Of a stretch of DNA of 64,000 bases, positions 34,885-46,793 are shown piece after piece. Made by a program: the position numbers and the translations under genes. Location: positions 434,001-498,000 of the forward strand of contig NC_091056.1 of assembly GCF_963966145.1 (NCBI RefSeq), written 5' to 3'. The DNA is from Tenebrio molitor (lineage: Eukaryota; Arthropoda; Insecta; Coleoptera; Tenebrionidae). Numbering within the stretch: the first letter of the stretch is position 1; each line of letters opens with the position of its first letter. The notes beneath the pieces were generated by a model. It was not told the DNA's origin. It was given only the letters and a program-made list of their open reading frames with translations, and searched no databases.

Positions 34885-35528
34885 CAGTGTGGAAATTACT
34901 TATGGAATAAATTCAATAATTTCAAAACTAATAACATTTGTCGAAAACGCTGAAACAGGTCAATTTTTATTTCTCGTAATACTTATTTTAAGTTACTTCA
35001 CTTGTTCATGACGTCATCCATTTTTGAGTTATGACGTCATCACCAATTTTTTTAAATGACAACCCCCACTTTTTTCTTCTCTTTCTGATAGACCTGCGTA
35101 CTACCTAAACTATGAATTAAAAAATTTGGTAACTTACATCACAATTTTTTTGAGAAAATGACAAATTTTACTTCAAAACTTTAATTTAATTTTTAATGTA
35201 TTTAATTTTTTTTCTATGTGGTTATTTAAAATCGAGGATTTACTTCAATAGACCAAACAATTTAGAAGATTTACAACACAGAATTCGCGCTGAAATGGAA
35301 CAAATTAGCCCTAAAATTATTGAGCGCGGTGTGCAATGTTTACACTCCTGTGTTGAGTGCTAAATAGTTGGCGGGGGGCAATTTCAACATTTGCGTTACA
35401 TTTTATTGTTAACTTTAGATGTTTGTTTGTTTTTGTTTGAGGTCAATTAAATTTTTTACATTAAAAATTAAATTAAATTTTTGAAGTAAAATTTGTAATT
35501 TTCTCAAAAAAATTGTTATGTAAGGTAC
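34885..35528 (+). mobile_element. CAGTGTGG-ended Tc1/mariner derivative (copy 3)
   Basis: Left end CAGTGTGGAAATTACTTATG is nearly identical to copy 1 at 11390. It keeps a ~320-base left arm with two TGACGTCAT motifs and the T-rich block, then a plus-strand transposase C-terminus (about 35215-35400) nearly identical to copy 1, then the start of the opposite arm, broken at 35528. Copy 1 kept the right arm instead, so together they show that the parent had ~330-base terminal inverted repeats. Confidence 0.8.
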
Positions 35529-38390
35529 TGTAGTGAGACCGTCCATTTTGATCGTAATGATGTCGTAAATTTTTGCATTTTTAACTGTTAATCTATCTTT
35601 TAAACTCTCAATTTGATCTACTAATCTATTTGGCTCGTCTAGTAACCCTTTATACTTATTATTTTCACTTACCTACGTTGTGTTTATTTTTCGTCGATAG
35701 TCACCTTTATAGTGATGATGATATTTTATCTTAAGGCCTATTAGGCAATACTCAGTAGTCGTAACACAAATTCGGAGACAAAGTAGTGTCAAAACGCATG
35801 GAGGAAGAGATTTAAACACAAGTTTCCCCACAATTATTTTATTACAAAATATTTCGAAGCCTTGTTTACAAAATGGATGAGTTCTGCGGGTTTGATCAAA
35901 TTTTTGCCCTGTGTTAAAATTATTGTTGAGGTTATGTTTGTAATCAAATTCGTAAGAGACTTTCCTTGTAATTGTGATCATGAATTTAAACAAATGATTG
36001 AGGCGTCAGTCTTCACCTGATGATATTTTATGTGATCCAATTTAGATTTGAAAAAGTTTGGTTTTGCTGTAACCCCCATTTTTATGCAACCCTATTTACG
36101 TACGGCAAATCTACCCTAACCTTCAGGTAACTTGTTCGAACTTATATCACCCAAGCAACATTTAATATCGCGTTTACTAAGTTAGACTTGTACCAGAGTC
36201 GGAAGGTAACATGCTCGCGGCATTTGATAAGTGCATCGCATTTAACTATTACGCTCTACTGCCGAAATACCGCTTCCGGTAAAAGTCCGGTGCTTAAACA
36301 CCAATCGCAACTTCCGAACAAAACCCGGATACACAAGTCCTCGCAAATTAATCTGAATGACTGTAGGCGTCATTTCTCTCACAAATTTTCGTCCACGAGC
36401 TTCGACAAAGACTTGTACAGAACTTTGTCGTACGCGACACCAGTTTATTAGAGGTAACCGGGATGGTTATTTTGTCTCGTTTGTCCTCGTGGTAGCCCAC
36501 ACATACATAGTACATGTCGTTGGAGCGGGAATTACGACGCCCATTCTAAGTCCACGGCCGGAAGCTACGACCTGACACCGTGTCTTAGACCTAGTAAAGT
36601 TGGAGGAGAGGGTCCCCGGGAACCACGACTCTCCTCATCGTTGGTGGCCGACAAACGCGCCTATAATTTCAGGTGCAATTGGTGCAAAACAATAATTTTG
36701 CTTTGATCGCCTAAACACGACGCGGGAGAGAAATAGCCCTACTCTACCCTATATTGAATATGCAACCAATTATTCTATCTCCCTACAGTTTATAACTAAA
36801 AATTTCGGTCTGATTTGAGGGCACCAGTTGAGAAAATCCAGGAACGATTTAGTTATAAATTGGTAATTGACTGTTAAGTTTCAAAATCCCTGACTGGTGG
36901 TTACACTCAAATTTGGAGTAAAGAATTTAGTATAAAAAAATTTGTAGAATCAAAGAATCAGATAAGTTAAATTTGTAATATAAGTAATCCGACAACCAAA
37001 GCGTTGCGGCCCCTTTTCATCGGAAATAATCATTCGTTGCTGGCTACCCCTAGCTTTAAGCATTTACTTCAAATACCTCGAAACTTGGAAAATTATTTTA
37101 AATTTGATCTTGGTTGTTCCAAATTGTTGAATAAATTTAAATTGAAAATTCCATGGGGAAAGACTGATAAAATAAGTTCAACGAAAAACAAGTAAATTTT
37201 GACACAAAGTTAATAATTAATCAAAATAATATAACCCTTTCTCGGGCTTATCTAGAAAGTTGAACACCCTGGTTGATCGTCGGCACCTGTTGTTGGAACT
37301 GGCACTAACTTATTTATTAGCACTCGGCACTCTAAACGAAGCTAAAGTGATTTAATAAAAAAAATATAGTTTAAATTTGGAAAATTTAAACAAAATCGCA
37401 AAGGTAGACACACGGATATCGACTAGCTCGAAAGACAGTCAAAAACCGAATTCCTCGAAAACAAATGTGCCAAAACTTTAAATAGGGGACGCTAACTCGC
37501 TTACCCCCCTTCCCTTGTTACTCATTTTCCATATGTGTGGAATTATACAAATTTGACTCTTACGACGCATTGGCATTCGATCAAACCTCGTTTAACTCGC
37601 TTAAAATATGATTATTTCCTAGTTGGGGTGGTTTTTCGATTCGCAATATCAACATTATTAAACATACAATTTGTTAGTCCATTGGACAATAAAATATAAC
37701 ACAGTAACGATAGCGAATCACCCCAATTACGCTGAAAGAGAAATTAAACTCCAAAATTGGTTGTTGTTCTGTCTGGAATTAATTGTTGAATTGAAGATGG
37801 TTAATGAATGTAACAACAAATTTTGTTTGTTTAAATTTTACGGAAAGCATACGGAAGAAAGACGTAAGAAAACTGTAAATTTCGTAGTACTACCCCTTGT
37901 TAGATGTCGCCCCCAGTACTACAGCGGTACTATTTTTACATTTTCACGATTTTCTACGTTTTTCTTACGGAAATTTCTACCTACTTCCCTTGTAAAACTA
38001 TGTTAGTAAATGGGCAGTAATCGTACGGTGCAAGATTTGCTTACAATGATTAAATAAAGAAAATTGGTTTGTACATCAGAATTACGATTACTCCAGCTTA
38101 AATTAGGGTTAAATTGGATATCAAAATGTTCAGAAAAATACAGCGCGTCTTTCTAAAATAGTGGGTTTGTAACTTGACTTTGTTTAAACAAGAATTTATT
38201 AATTTCGCTAAATTTTCCCACGACTGACCACACGTGCAAATGTAATCTGATATCTTACTTGAAAGTCTCGATCTGTAACGCGTCTTTCGTCCCCTTAACT
38301 AATCGGACCACCCTTGGCTGGCGACGCTAATTAACAAATTTTACTATATGGATTTAGCCACCCCGAACAAAGCTTCCTATTTAATGTAAA
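35529..38390. other. Long stretch without supported gene, possible retroelement noncoding sequence
   Basis: 35529-36000 has only short frames. From about 36100 to 38350 base composition is more balanced and CpG-containing than neighbouring DNA, similar to the untranslated parts near the gypsy pieces. No repeat pair, polypurine tract or protein motif could be fixed by eye. It may belong to the gypsy element at 38.4-40.5 kb, but that is a guess. Confidence 0.25.
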
Positions 38391-38399
38391 CATCTTATG

Positions 38400-38950
38400 A
38401 GAAATTTAAATGAAGCATCATTTACGATCAATTGGATTATTATCAACGGTGTTAATTTTAGTTAAATTTTGTTTTTGTCACTCAAAATACACGGCGACTC
38501 CTTTCTAAGCGGATGTATTAATTTATTTATCGTTATATCTCTATTTTCATCAAATTTTAAACAACAATTAAATTATTTATCTTTTCGTATGCAAATGAAT
38601 GCCTTGCTTGGTCGACTGGTCGAGTGTGGTGGGCGTCTCGCCACCCTGATAACTTAGAGAAATACCACATGGCCTTTTGAAAGAAACTAAAGAAGTTAAT
38701 TTTGCGATTTGCAACGGTCTTAAATTCCAGGAAACCCTTCGTGGGAACGGCTCTGTTTTTCTCAACATTCTGACATTTACAAGACATGTGTGTATTTAAA
38801 AATGGAAATAAATGGAATTCATAAATTGCACAGAAACAATTTGGAGGTCGTTAAGACAAATCTGAATTTGTTGCGTTGAAGGTGAATAATTTCCGCGATG
38901 GTAATAAAATAAAATAAAATGTATAAATACCGCGTTCATCACATTCGCCC
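38400..38950 (-). repeat. Probable 3' LTR of the gypsy element
   Basis: On the minus strand, a GGGGGCGAA polypurine-like tract is followed by TGTGATGAACGCGG, starting near 38946. This is the usual position and form of an LTR start after a gypsy polypurine tract. The far end of the LTR was not found and no 5' partner exists in the window. Confidence 0.45.
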
Positions 38951-39027
38951 CCTGTCTTGCGCTGCTTCGTAGATGCGGCGTAAGACATCGCGTAGTAGGT
39001 AGACGGCACCTTGTTGATGATAGCGCT

Positions 39028-39091
39028 GGTGGATGCGCAGGAATGGTGGATGCGCCCGAATGGTGGGTGCGCCCGAATGGTGGGTGCGCCT
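39028..39091. repeat. 17-base minisatellite, ~3.7 copies
   Basis: Units of the form GGTGGRTGCGCCCGAAT repeat head to tail with one or two differences. They fall after the end of the integrase frame and before the putative LTR. Confidence 0.85.
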
Positions 39092-39158
39092 CGGAGAGTC
39101 GGTGCGCTCAGAACTATGGATGTGCCCTGGAATAGCGCTGCTGGAACTTCTTGCGGAT

Positions 39159-40500
39159 TTATTCGTCTCGTCGGTGGTAGAATTTCAAGTTGGTCATATT
39201 GTACACCCCTTTTATTTCGTTTGACACTGGGTCGGCGATCTGGTACGTGTTTGGGTGCGGTTTGGCGATTATTTTGTACGGTCCCCGATACAATGGCATG
39301 AACTTGGCGAATTGTTGTGTTCTCGTGTCGGAAGTGACTTTGTTCTTCAGCAAAACCCAATCGTCCAGTTCTAGTATCGTAGTTTCACCCTTTTGATTTC
39401 GTTGACGCAGGTTCGCGCGATGTCGTAGGTTTTCGCAGACCTTGGCATGAATTTCTTCTCTGGAGAGTGGTGCTCGTTGCGGAAGCAAACCGGATGTAAC
39501 GGCATCTAACGGATTTGGTGGTTTTCTGCCGTACAGAATTTCATACGGGGAAAATCCGGTACTGATGTGTGGAACGTAGTTCAAGCAGTCTTCGATGTTG
39601 TTCAGATGGTTGACCCAACTGGCGTGATTTTCTCGACAGTAAGCTCGGAAAATTCTACCTAGCTCCCGCATTACGCGCTCGCTAGGATTTGACTCTGGGT
39701 GTCTGATCGATGAAAGTGTTGGCTGTATGTCGGCAGCTCTCAGACTGTTCGCCCAGGTGCTGGACAGGAACTGTGTGCCATGGTCACTCAATACGCATTT
39801 TGGTTTGATGTATCCGGCGTAATTTTCGATGAGTCGTTTGGCAGCGACTTTGGCGGTGGCTTTTCGCAATGGGTAAAGCTTGAGAAATTTGCTGAAGGCG
39901 TCGATGACAACAAATACGTATGACGCCCCCAATCGTCCGGTCGGTAACGGCCCGTAGAAATCGGCGCAGACTAAGTCCCCAACATGATCGTACAGGATAG
40001 GTGTTAGTGGCCCCTGGTGCGGACGGTTGGAACATTTTGTTTTCTGGCAAAGGTCGCAGCTTCGGAGACGCTTCTTGATGGAGCGGTACATGTTTGGCCA
40101 ATAATATTCTCCCTTCATCGAGTTGTACACTTTGGTTGACCCGAAATGCCCCAGGAGTTAGTGGTGGTAGCCACGAGTTTGGTGACCAAACTCTCAGGTA
40201 CGGCAATGCAGTCGTCGTTCGAGTTTTGTGACCTGTGAACTAACACATTATTTGTTAAATTATATTGTGCCCAAACCCGTTGAGTCCTCGAATCTGGAGC
40301 AGCTCCGCCGGATCGTTTATTTTCGATTATCGGTCTCAATACTGGATCGTCGGTTTGATGTTGTTGAAGGTCGGACATCAATTGCAGCATTTCGGGTGTG
40401 TTGTGAACTTCAAACATTGCGACAATTGGTTGTTCACGTGGATATTCATAACTGGCTTCACCGTCAGACAAAATTTTTTTACTACAAATAAGACACTTGG
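39159..40500 (-). pseudogene. Ty3/gypsy integrase with end of pol
   Basis: The frame at 40130-39159 (323 residues) has the second half of the integrase zinc domain (YYWPNMYRSIKKRL, CDLCQKTK), the catalytic core with D in LVCADFYGPLPTG, D in VLSDHGTQF and E in the NPSERVMRELG segment, then a C-terminal domain with LYRGPYKIIAKPHPNTYQI. Upstream, 40500-40150 holds the linker after RNase H (LMSDLQQHQTDDPVL, NVLVHRSQNSNDDCIAVPES) in a shifted frame; the first zinc histidine reads N. Reverse transcriptase is absent. Coding joins unrelated sequence (a KCLICSKKIL-type finger) at about 40500. Confidence 0.85.
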
Positions 40501-40889
40501 CTTGATTACTTGTTGCGGCCTTTTTAAGCCAACTCTTGCTCCCATTTGCCAATACGTTGCTTAGGGTTTTCAATACTGTTAGGTTTTAGGTATGAAATGA
40601 GGCAAATCACACCGGAAATGTTACAAAACGAAAGGAATGCATGTTACTACCGATTTGCAATTGGCCAAGAAAGAAACGGTGTCCATTTTGAACATTTGTT
40701 GCATTAAAATTTAATAGTCTTCAACTTATAAAATGGGTTTTTATTTTTTGAAAATATTCAGGAAACAAATAGTGCATTGTATTCCTTGTTAAGTAACCTT
40801 TCAAGGGGGGTGTCACTTGGCATACCTTTCTATTTGAAAAAAAAAAGTTAGGAGTGGTTGCGAACTTCCGGCAGCAGATACGCAAAAAC
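40501..40889 (-). other. Zinc-finger-like scrap and unassigned sequence
   Basis: At 40573-40480 the minus strand reads SWLKKAATSNQAKCLICSKK, resembling a BED/C2H2 start seen in insect transposon proteins. The rest has no signal. Confidence 0.3.
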
Positions 40890-41005
40890 CATATACGCCA
40901 AATGTGGGCAAGGAAAAACAAAAATCGACCTGTTTCGGGATTTTTTTTACAAAAATTACCTATGTCCAAGTTATAAATTTTATTCTAGTTAAAGTTTCCA
41001 CACTG
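40890..41005. mobile_element. End fragment of a CAGTGTGG-type element
   Basis: Reversed, it reads CAGTGTGGAAACTTTAACTA, then AAACAGGTCGATTTTTG, matching the outer ~110 bases of the ends at 11390 and 34885 with differences. The remainder of the element is missing. Confidence 0.6.
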
Positions 41006-41036
41006 TATGTAATAGAAAATATTTTCATTATTTACA

Positions 41037-43309
41037 AAAGTCGCAAATATAACCTGCCGCTTTTTCAACTCCACTGCGTTGCTGATGTGTCCATTTGCCA
41101 CATATTGTGCAGCGATACCAAATTTCATTATTCCGGCCGAATTCTCCACAGAGAATCGTTGTCGTCTTTATTTTGTTCTGGGGGTATACAGTGAGGGGCA
41201 AAAGAATGGAATAAATTCATTCAAAATTAAACAAAATTTTTTTCAAAAAAATCTTTGGACAGGTCTGTTTTAGAATCAGGGGATTCAAAATCTAAGAAAT
41301 TCCTTTTTGAGAGGATTTCCCTTGCCATTCAACGTGGAAACGCTGCAAGCATTCGGGGCACTTTTCCAGATTCCGCATTATTATCGGAAATTTTCGCATT
41401 GTAAATTAAAAATGTTATTTTATGTTAAATTTTAATAAATAATATTTTTTATTTTAGTTTATAGAAGTACATATTTTAATACAAAATAAAATTCTTAGCA
41501 GTTATTTGTTTTCGAGTTATGACGTCATCGATAGTTTTTTTTAAATGGAAACCCCTTATTTTTTTTTCTTGATTCTGATAGCCCTTTTAATTGTCGAAAC
41601 GCCAGTATAAAAATTTTGTTACCTTACGTAAGGAAATTTTTGAGAAAAAAAAAAGTTGGAAAAAATAAATTTTATAACGAACAAAAGCAAACTTCTGCCG
41701 CTCACTGTATAATACTCGGGTACTTCCAAATCATCATCACTGTTATCGTCGCACACATTGTGTTCCTGGCGTTCATCCTCCGAAGAAGTGCTTTCTGACT
41801 GGGAAAGAATTCGTCATTCCCTTTTGATTTCTTTATTGCCTTTGCTTTTGTCTTTCCCATTAATAACTGCTTTTCTCTTCTTTTCAGCCATCTTCTCTTT
41901 TTTCTGACTTGCTTCGTCGTGTACTAATTTGAAAGGAGTGGAAGTCAAAATTTCTGAATGCTTCTTTCCTTTCTTAGACTGAGATGGTTCTGACGGTTGA
42001 GGAACGTATGATACAAGCTCAACTGAGACATGTGCGCCTAGAACAATTTGACTTTTGCTGGTTGATGATTATTCATTATCTACTTGGTTGTTTAAAGTGG
42101 TTGGAAGAACTGAATTGTTATTTCTTGGTAGTAGTAGTTTTGATCCATGCGTAACTGATCGTTGTTTTCATGATTTGCATCGTTGTTTTGTTGGGTAAGC
42201 AGATCTGAAACAGCAAACATTTCTTCAGGGAAAATATTTGGGTTAACTGGAAATATTCCAGTACACTCAAACCCTTTAGTAGCTTTTTCGACTGTTGCTA
42301 CGTGACCATATGCTTTGGAAAATAGGGTGGGCAGATCAGATGGAGTAAGCTTTTCGTTGGGATGGACTTTCATAAATAATTGGCACTCATAGTTGTATGC
42401 CTTCTTCAAGGGACCATATAACGTCACATCTAAAGGTTGCATACGATGGAAGCTATGTGGTGGAATCGATAGCTTAGTTACGCCATTCGGTAATGAGATG
42501 TGGCTCATGTGGTATAAATAAGAAAAACTTCATCAGTCATCCAACCATTTTTGGACCAGGCATAAATGCTTCCGGTTGGTCCACCCCGTCTAAGACTTTC
42601 TGCCATCCGCATTTTTGCATAAATAAACAGTGGAGGCACATATGTCCCAGAAGCACTCATTGCACAACAATCGGTCATTGTTTTTTCCCTGTCCCAGCTG
42701 GTAGATACTCCAACCTGCTTTTGTCCTTTGGGAGCGATGACAGGTCTAGGCTTATGTACCGTAGTTATTCCCGTTTCGTCGATGTTAAATATCCTGTCTG
42801 GTGTAAAGTTATGCTTATTTACTATCTCGACCAGATTAGAAAAGAAACGGTCCACTTTGAGTTTGCTAAACGCAGTGATTCTATTAAGACTCGTTGCTTC
42901 AGGTTTGCGTATGCTCAAAGTCGGATTATTTTTCAAAAACACATTCAACTAATCTCTTCCTGCCAAACGTTGTGTTTTATTGAACGTATTTTTTGTTTTG
43001 TTTAGTTCTGCATACTCAAAGGCTACTCGCCTTCATTCTGGAGTCGTCAATCCAAAAAACAAATTTGCTAGGTGCAAACAATGTTTTGCAATCACACATT
43101 GTTGTTCTTCATTGATTGTTGTTTTTCTTCCTAACTTTGGATGGAAACATAGCTCTAATTCTATCCCTCAGTGAACTATATGGGACATCACACCTCCGCG
43201 TCGCCTCACGAACCCCTACCACACCATTTTTTACGGCTTCTATTGCTTCAGTCAACGCACCAATATTCCATGAAGCTTTGTTGGTAGTTTTTGCTTTGAT
43301 ACGAGGCAT
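41037..43309 (-). pseudogene. pogo-like transposase with HTH_psq, DDE_1 and PHD-like finger
   Basis: One nearly complete gene on the minus strand. 43309-43109: pipsqueak HTH (GVREATRRCDVPYSSLRDRI). 43108-42950: coding with two stops (EEQQCVIAKHCLHLANLFFG). 42948-42505: FLKNNPTLSIRKPEATSLNR, FNIDETGITTVHKP (first catalytic D), PPLFIYAKMRM. 42508-42092: PPHSFHRMQPLDVTLYGPLK and KGFECTGIFPVNPNIF. 42080-41710: acidic and basic linker. After a MITE at 41189-41707 the frame resumes with GEFGRNNEIWYRCTICGKW and GYICDFCK, a PHD-like zinc finger ending at a stop. The segment holding the second catalytic aspartate is lost at the 42505 junction. One finger cysteine reads R. Confidence 0.85.
41189..41707. 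mobile_element. 519-bp Tc1-type MITE inserted in the pogo-like gene
   Basis: The left end CAGTGAGGGGCAAAAGAATG and the right end (reversed) CAGTGAGCGGCAGAAGTTTG are flanked by TA on both sides. The interior carries TGACGTCATCGATAG, TTTTTTTTAAATGGAAACCC, a T-run and TTCTGATAGCCC, the block shared with other elements. Removing it brings the two parts of the transposase gene together. Confidence 0.8.
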
Positions 43310-43939
43310 TGTCCACGATTACTATACACACATTACTGCACAGTTGCAAATATATATTTTTTTAACCTAACCTTGAAGTTTTAAAATCTAAAAGATTAAA
43401 CCATACCGTTTCTTATTTTCGCTGATTTCTTATAAGAAAACGTTAACAACTGCTCAGATTAAATTTTATCATGCGTTCTGTTACAAATACGTTAATGAAC
43501 GTTCGGTATTGTTTTTATTGGAACAAAAGCTTAGCGGCGGCGCAATGTAGTTTCTAAATATTTGAAAATTGGTGCTAAATGACGGTGAGCGCAATTACCC
43601 ACTGAGTGTTTACCCCGCTCTCCCCTATGCCTTGGAAATTTTCCAAAAAAAACTATTTTTCTGTAGAGGAAAATGCCTTTAATGTGCTAAATACGACAAA
43701 AAGTTATTAAGAAAAGTTGTTTAGAATCAACATCTAGGCCCCTACGTTTTTTGATTGCTTTTGATTGTGCCAAGGTCCGCTGCTCGTTGTACTCACCAAG
43801 TCGCCACGCGGTCTTGCTGTTTCAGAACGTCGGGGGCTACCAGTTTGTGGTGTTGAATAACTGGGCCAATAAACTTGCTTTCAGAACACGGGCATAACAG
43901 AAAGAAAAATATTTTATATGGATTGTAAAGATTTATTGA
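43310..43939. other. Unassigned stretch upstream of the pogo-like gene
   Basis: No gene, repeat or terminal structure recognised. Confidence 0.3.
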
Positions 43940-44240
43940 AAAATTATACCATCTTCTATTTGTATTATTTCAGTCTCATTTTCTTTGCAATCAGATTTTT
44001 GGTAAAGGTTAACTTTAGTCATTAATCGCATCATATCATCAGTCGCCTCAAAATTTGTACAGTTCCCAGCTTTTTAACAGTCTGGCTAGCCAAGGTAGCA
44101 CCATTTATTGTACTATTGGACAAACGATTTCTAATTTTAGTTTTAATTAAATTAATTTTGTTGAATATTCTCTCGCACTCCTCATTTGAATGTGGTAATT
44201 TTAGGTTTATCTCATTATTCGTGGGAATTTTTCAATAATA
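43940..44240 (-). pseudogene. hAT-like C-terminal fragment
   Basis: The minus strand reads LPHSNEECERIFNKINLIKT, KIRNRLSNSTINGATLAS and a few more residues before stops, matching the end of hAT dimerisation domains (S-x2-ERxFS-type core). It is cut at about 44248 by a CCGGGTG element end. Confidence 0.55.
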
Positions 44241-44249
44241 TTATTTATA

Positions 44250-44800
44250 CCGGGTGATTCAGTTTGGTATTCGCGGCCCTACATCTTTTTTGTTTTAAGA
44301 AAAAAGTACAGCAAACCATATATATTTGTAAATCGCTTGTTAAACTACAATAGATGATGTTGTCAAATCTTCTCTACGAGACTTTTTTTTTTTAAATAGT
44401 ACACTATACATTTCTTAGCCTATTCTTGTAAAGCTTTTTTTTTGTACATTTGAATGTGTAAAAAAAGTTGACACTTACATCAGAAAAAAATAATAAAATA
44501 TGATTTAATTTATTCAAAAGCGTTATTTTCTAAAAAGAGCTAGTAAGCCAAACATTTCTAAATTCGCTTTATGTTGGTTCCCTGCATGTCACTATTTACA
44601 AGACAACCACGTAGCCAAAAAATAAAATGATTTGACCTTGTTTGTTTTCAAGCCTCGGGTGCGCCTCGGCCAGAAAACTGAGACTCGGACGAAATACCAA
44701 ATCCATACTGAATTTACTATGCTAAATTCGCGTTATGTTGGTTCCCTGCATCTCACTATTTTAAGAATTACATAGCCAAAAAATAAAATTATTTGACAGT
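44250..44800 (+). mobile_element. CCGGGTG element end followed by an 83-base duplication
   Basis: TA-CCGGGTGATTCAGTTTGG starts at 44250, with TTTTTTTAAATAGTACAC and a T-run at about 44388-44450. Then CTAAATTCGCTTTATGTTGG and GCCAAAAAATAAAAT (44555-44637) recur at 44717-44798, 160 bases on. Right terminal repeat not found. Confidence 0.5.
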
Positions 44801-45504
44801 GAAATACCCGATGGGATTGGGCAGTCTGCCGGAACGCTTTATGGGTAAACAGATTGTGGTCTGCCATTTACCCGTGCCACTCCTGGGGGCTAGACCGCAG
44901 TCTCCCCCGTTCTCTTCTTGCCCCAAGGGAAGAAAGATGTTACACCGCGCATCGGTCCCCGGTCCCCGGGGGACCCTTACGGTGCGTCACGCGCATCGGT
45001 CCCCCGAAGGGGACCCTCACGTCATCCACTCATTATCCTTCTCTGAGTCCATGCTTAATCGGTCGTCAACTTCGGGGAGCTGTCTGCTCCCCTAATCTTA
45101 GGAGCCCGAAGACTCGCACCCCGTCCACCTTCCGGGGACGGCTCATGTCGGCCCGAAGGCCCCACTCTCGGCCTCTGCCACAGGCCATCGTTATTTGCCA
45201 CTCGTTATCTTCTCGATATCCTAGACTTTGCCAGGTCGCTACTTCGGGGAGCTGTCTGCTCCCCTAGTTCAAAAGTGGGTGACCTAAGGCCACCCACCCC
45301 TGTCCACCTTACGGGGACATCATCCGATGAGCGGAACAGATAAACCTCCTTCTGAACCGCCCGATTTGCCCATGAAGTCTGCTACGACCAACCGTAGACC
45401 CGGTGGCACCACGAGGAGGTCTGGGCGGGGTGTACACCATACGATCTCGGCAAACCACCTGCCGCGGTGTGATCTCGGGTGGTAGGTGTACACCTTCTGC
45501 CACC
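44801..45504 (-). other. GC-rich, highly structured noncoding block next to 28S fragment
   Basis: Sharply GC-rich. On the minus strand it contains many strong hairpins, several closed by TTCG (GGGGCCTTCGGGCC, GGTCCCCTTCGGGGGACC, GAGTCTTCGGGCTC), and two copies of GGGGAGCAGACAGCTCCCC followed by GAAGT, about 170 bases apart. It starts exactly where the 28S fragment ends, with a GGTGG...CCACC hairpin enclosing GGTGTACACC. It could be the 5' untranslated part of another rDNA-type element; no coding proves this. Open plus-strand frames here reflect few stops in GC-rich DNA. Confidence 0.5.
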
Positions 45505-45577
45505 AGTAGGTAGGGACAGTGGGAATCTCGTTAATCCATTCATGCGCGTTACTAATTAGATGACGAGGCATTTGACT
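45505..45577 (-). rRNA. 28S rRNA gene fragment (copy B)
   Basis: The minus strand reads AGTCAAATGCCTCGTCATCT, AATTAGTAACGCGCATGAAT, GGATTAACGAGATTCCCACT, GTCCCTACCTACT, which is the conserved 28S segment running from the R2 insertion site to just past the R1 site. A nonfunctional 73-base piece carried by R2-like elements. Confidence 0.9.
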
Positions 45578-46793
45578 ATCAGATCCGGTTGGAAACCTCC
45601 TTCATTGCGTTTAAACTAGATTGAAATGAATCTAGCGCTCGGGAGTGAGACCCAGTATCATCATATCGCCCAGGATCTATGGGGCAAATGCGATGACAAG
45701 GAAAAGGATATGGACTGGGATCTGCCAACGGATCCTTCTCGTTTCTCCATCCGACGAACCTGCAACAGACTTGACGGCAAAAATTAGAAACGATAAAATC
45801 TAGTTCGTTCCTGAAGGGAACGGACGGACGTAGAAACCAAATGGTTTGACGATCATCTTCGGAGATTTTCTGGGCGCCCACGCCCCATCCAAGAAGACGT
45901 AGACGCACCAAACCTTACCCAGTTCATCCAAGAGCCGCCCAATGCGTAGGTGCTGAATTGTGCCAGCTCCCGGTCCGTCAGCCCCAACTCACGCAGGGAC
46001 CGCGCGGACTCGGAAGACCAGACACCTCGCCGCGAGATGGTTGCTCTGGCAAATCGCACTTGCGTTTCTTCTTCCGCTCTCCTCCTTGGTTGTACCGAAG
46101 CTCCTCGCACCAAGCACGTGGCGAGCTGAGCCTCGTCACGATACTTGGCGACTTTTTTGCGGTGTGCCCACTATCTGCGGCTCTCAGCCTAGAGGCCCCG
46201 CAGGGCAAAGCGATACTGTCTGCTCAAGGGGGTCCGTCATAACGGGTGGAAAAATTATCAAACGGAGTCTCCATCTGGAGGTTTACGGAACTTAGCCAGG
46301 GACCCCCGTACACACTGGGGGTCTCCTGCCCACGGGGAACCACGTGGAGGTGTCCGCCCAGGAGGAAACGAACCCATGTTTCCATCCCAGCTCCGCCGCC
46401 AAGATGTCAGCTTCTCGCCATACTCGCTCCACATCTTGACTCGCACTCCAGCCGTACCTTGTGACCGCAGTCACAACAATTACACCATCACATTAAACAC
46501 CAACACATTTAAAACCTGATGACGCCACAAACAGATTAAAAATTGTTAAAATTCTCCTCGAGATTGTAAAGTGATCTCGAGGAGTGTTAAAGTTGTAAAA
46601 CTTAAAATCTGTGTGTACGCCGCAGCGTACACACGGTGTAAATATAAAACGACTAAGTCAAATAAATAAAACTTATCCTAAGTTTAATAAATAGCTAAAA
46701 AGTACCCAGGCAATAGGACCTGGGTACTGGACAAATACGTATCACACACATTTTAAAACATGTGCTGACTGGAGGCTTGTTGGCTGAGAGTCT

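Noticed and set aside
39028..39091. Possible CRISPR-like array
   Set aside because: Units are contiguous 17-base repeats without spacers; a minisatellite in a eukaryotic genome.
44793..45267. Long overlapping plus-strand frames in the GC-rich block
   Set aside because: Few stops are expected in GC-rich DNA, several frames are open at once, and no domain is recognisable.
45300..45504. R1 element at the R1 site
   Set aside because: Position fits, but no R1-type endonuclease or reverse transcriptase is found nearby, so only the structured block is reported.
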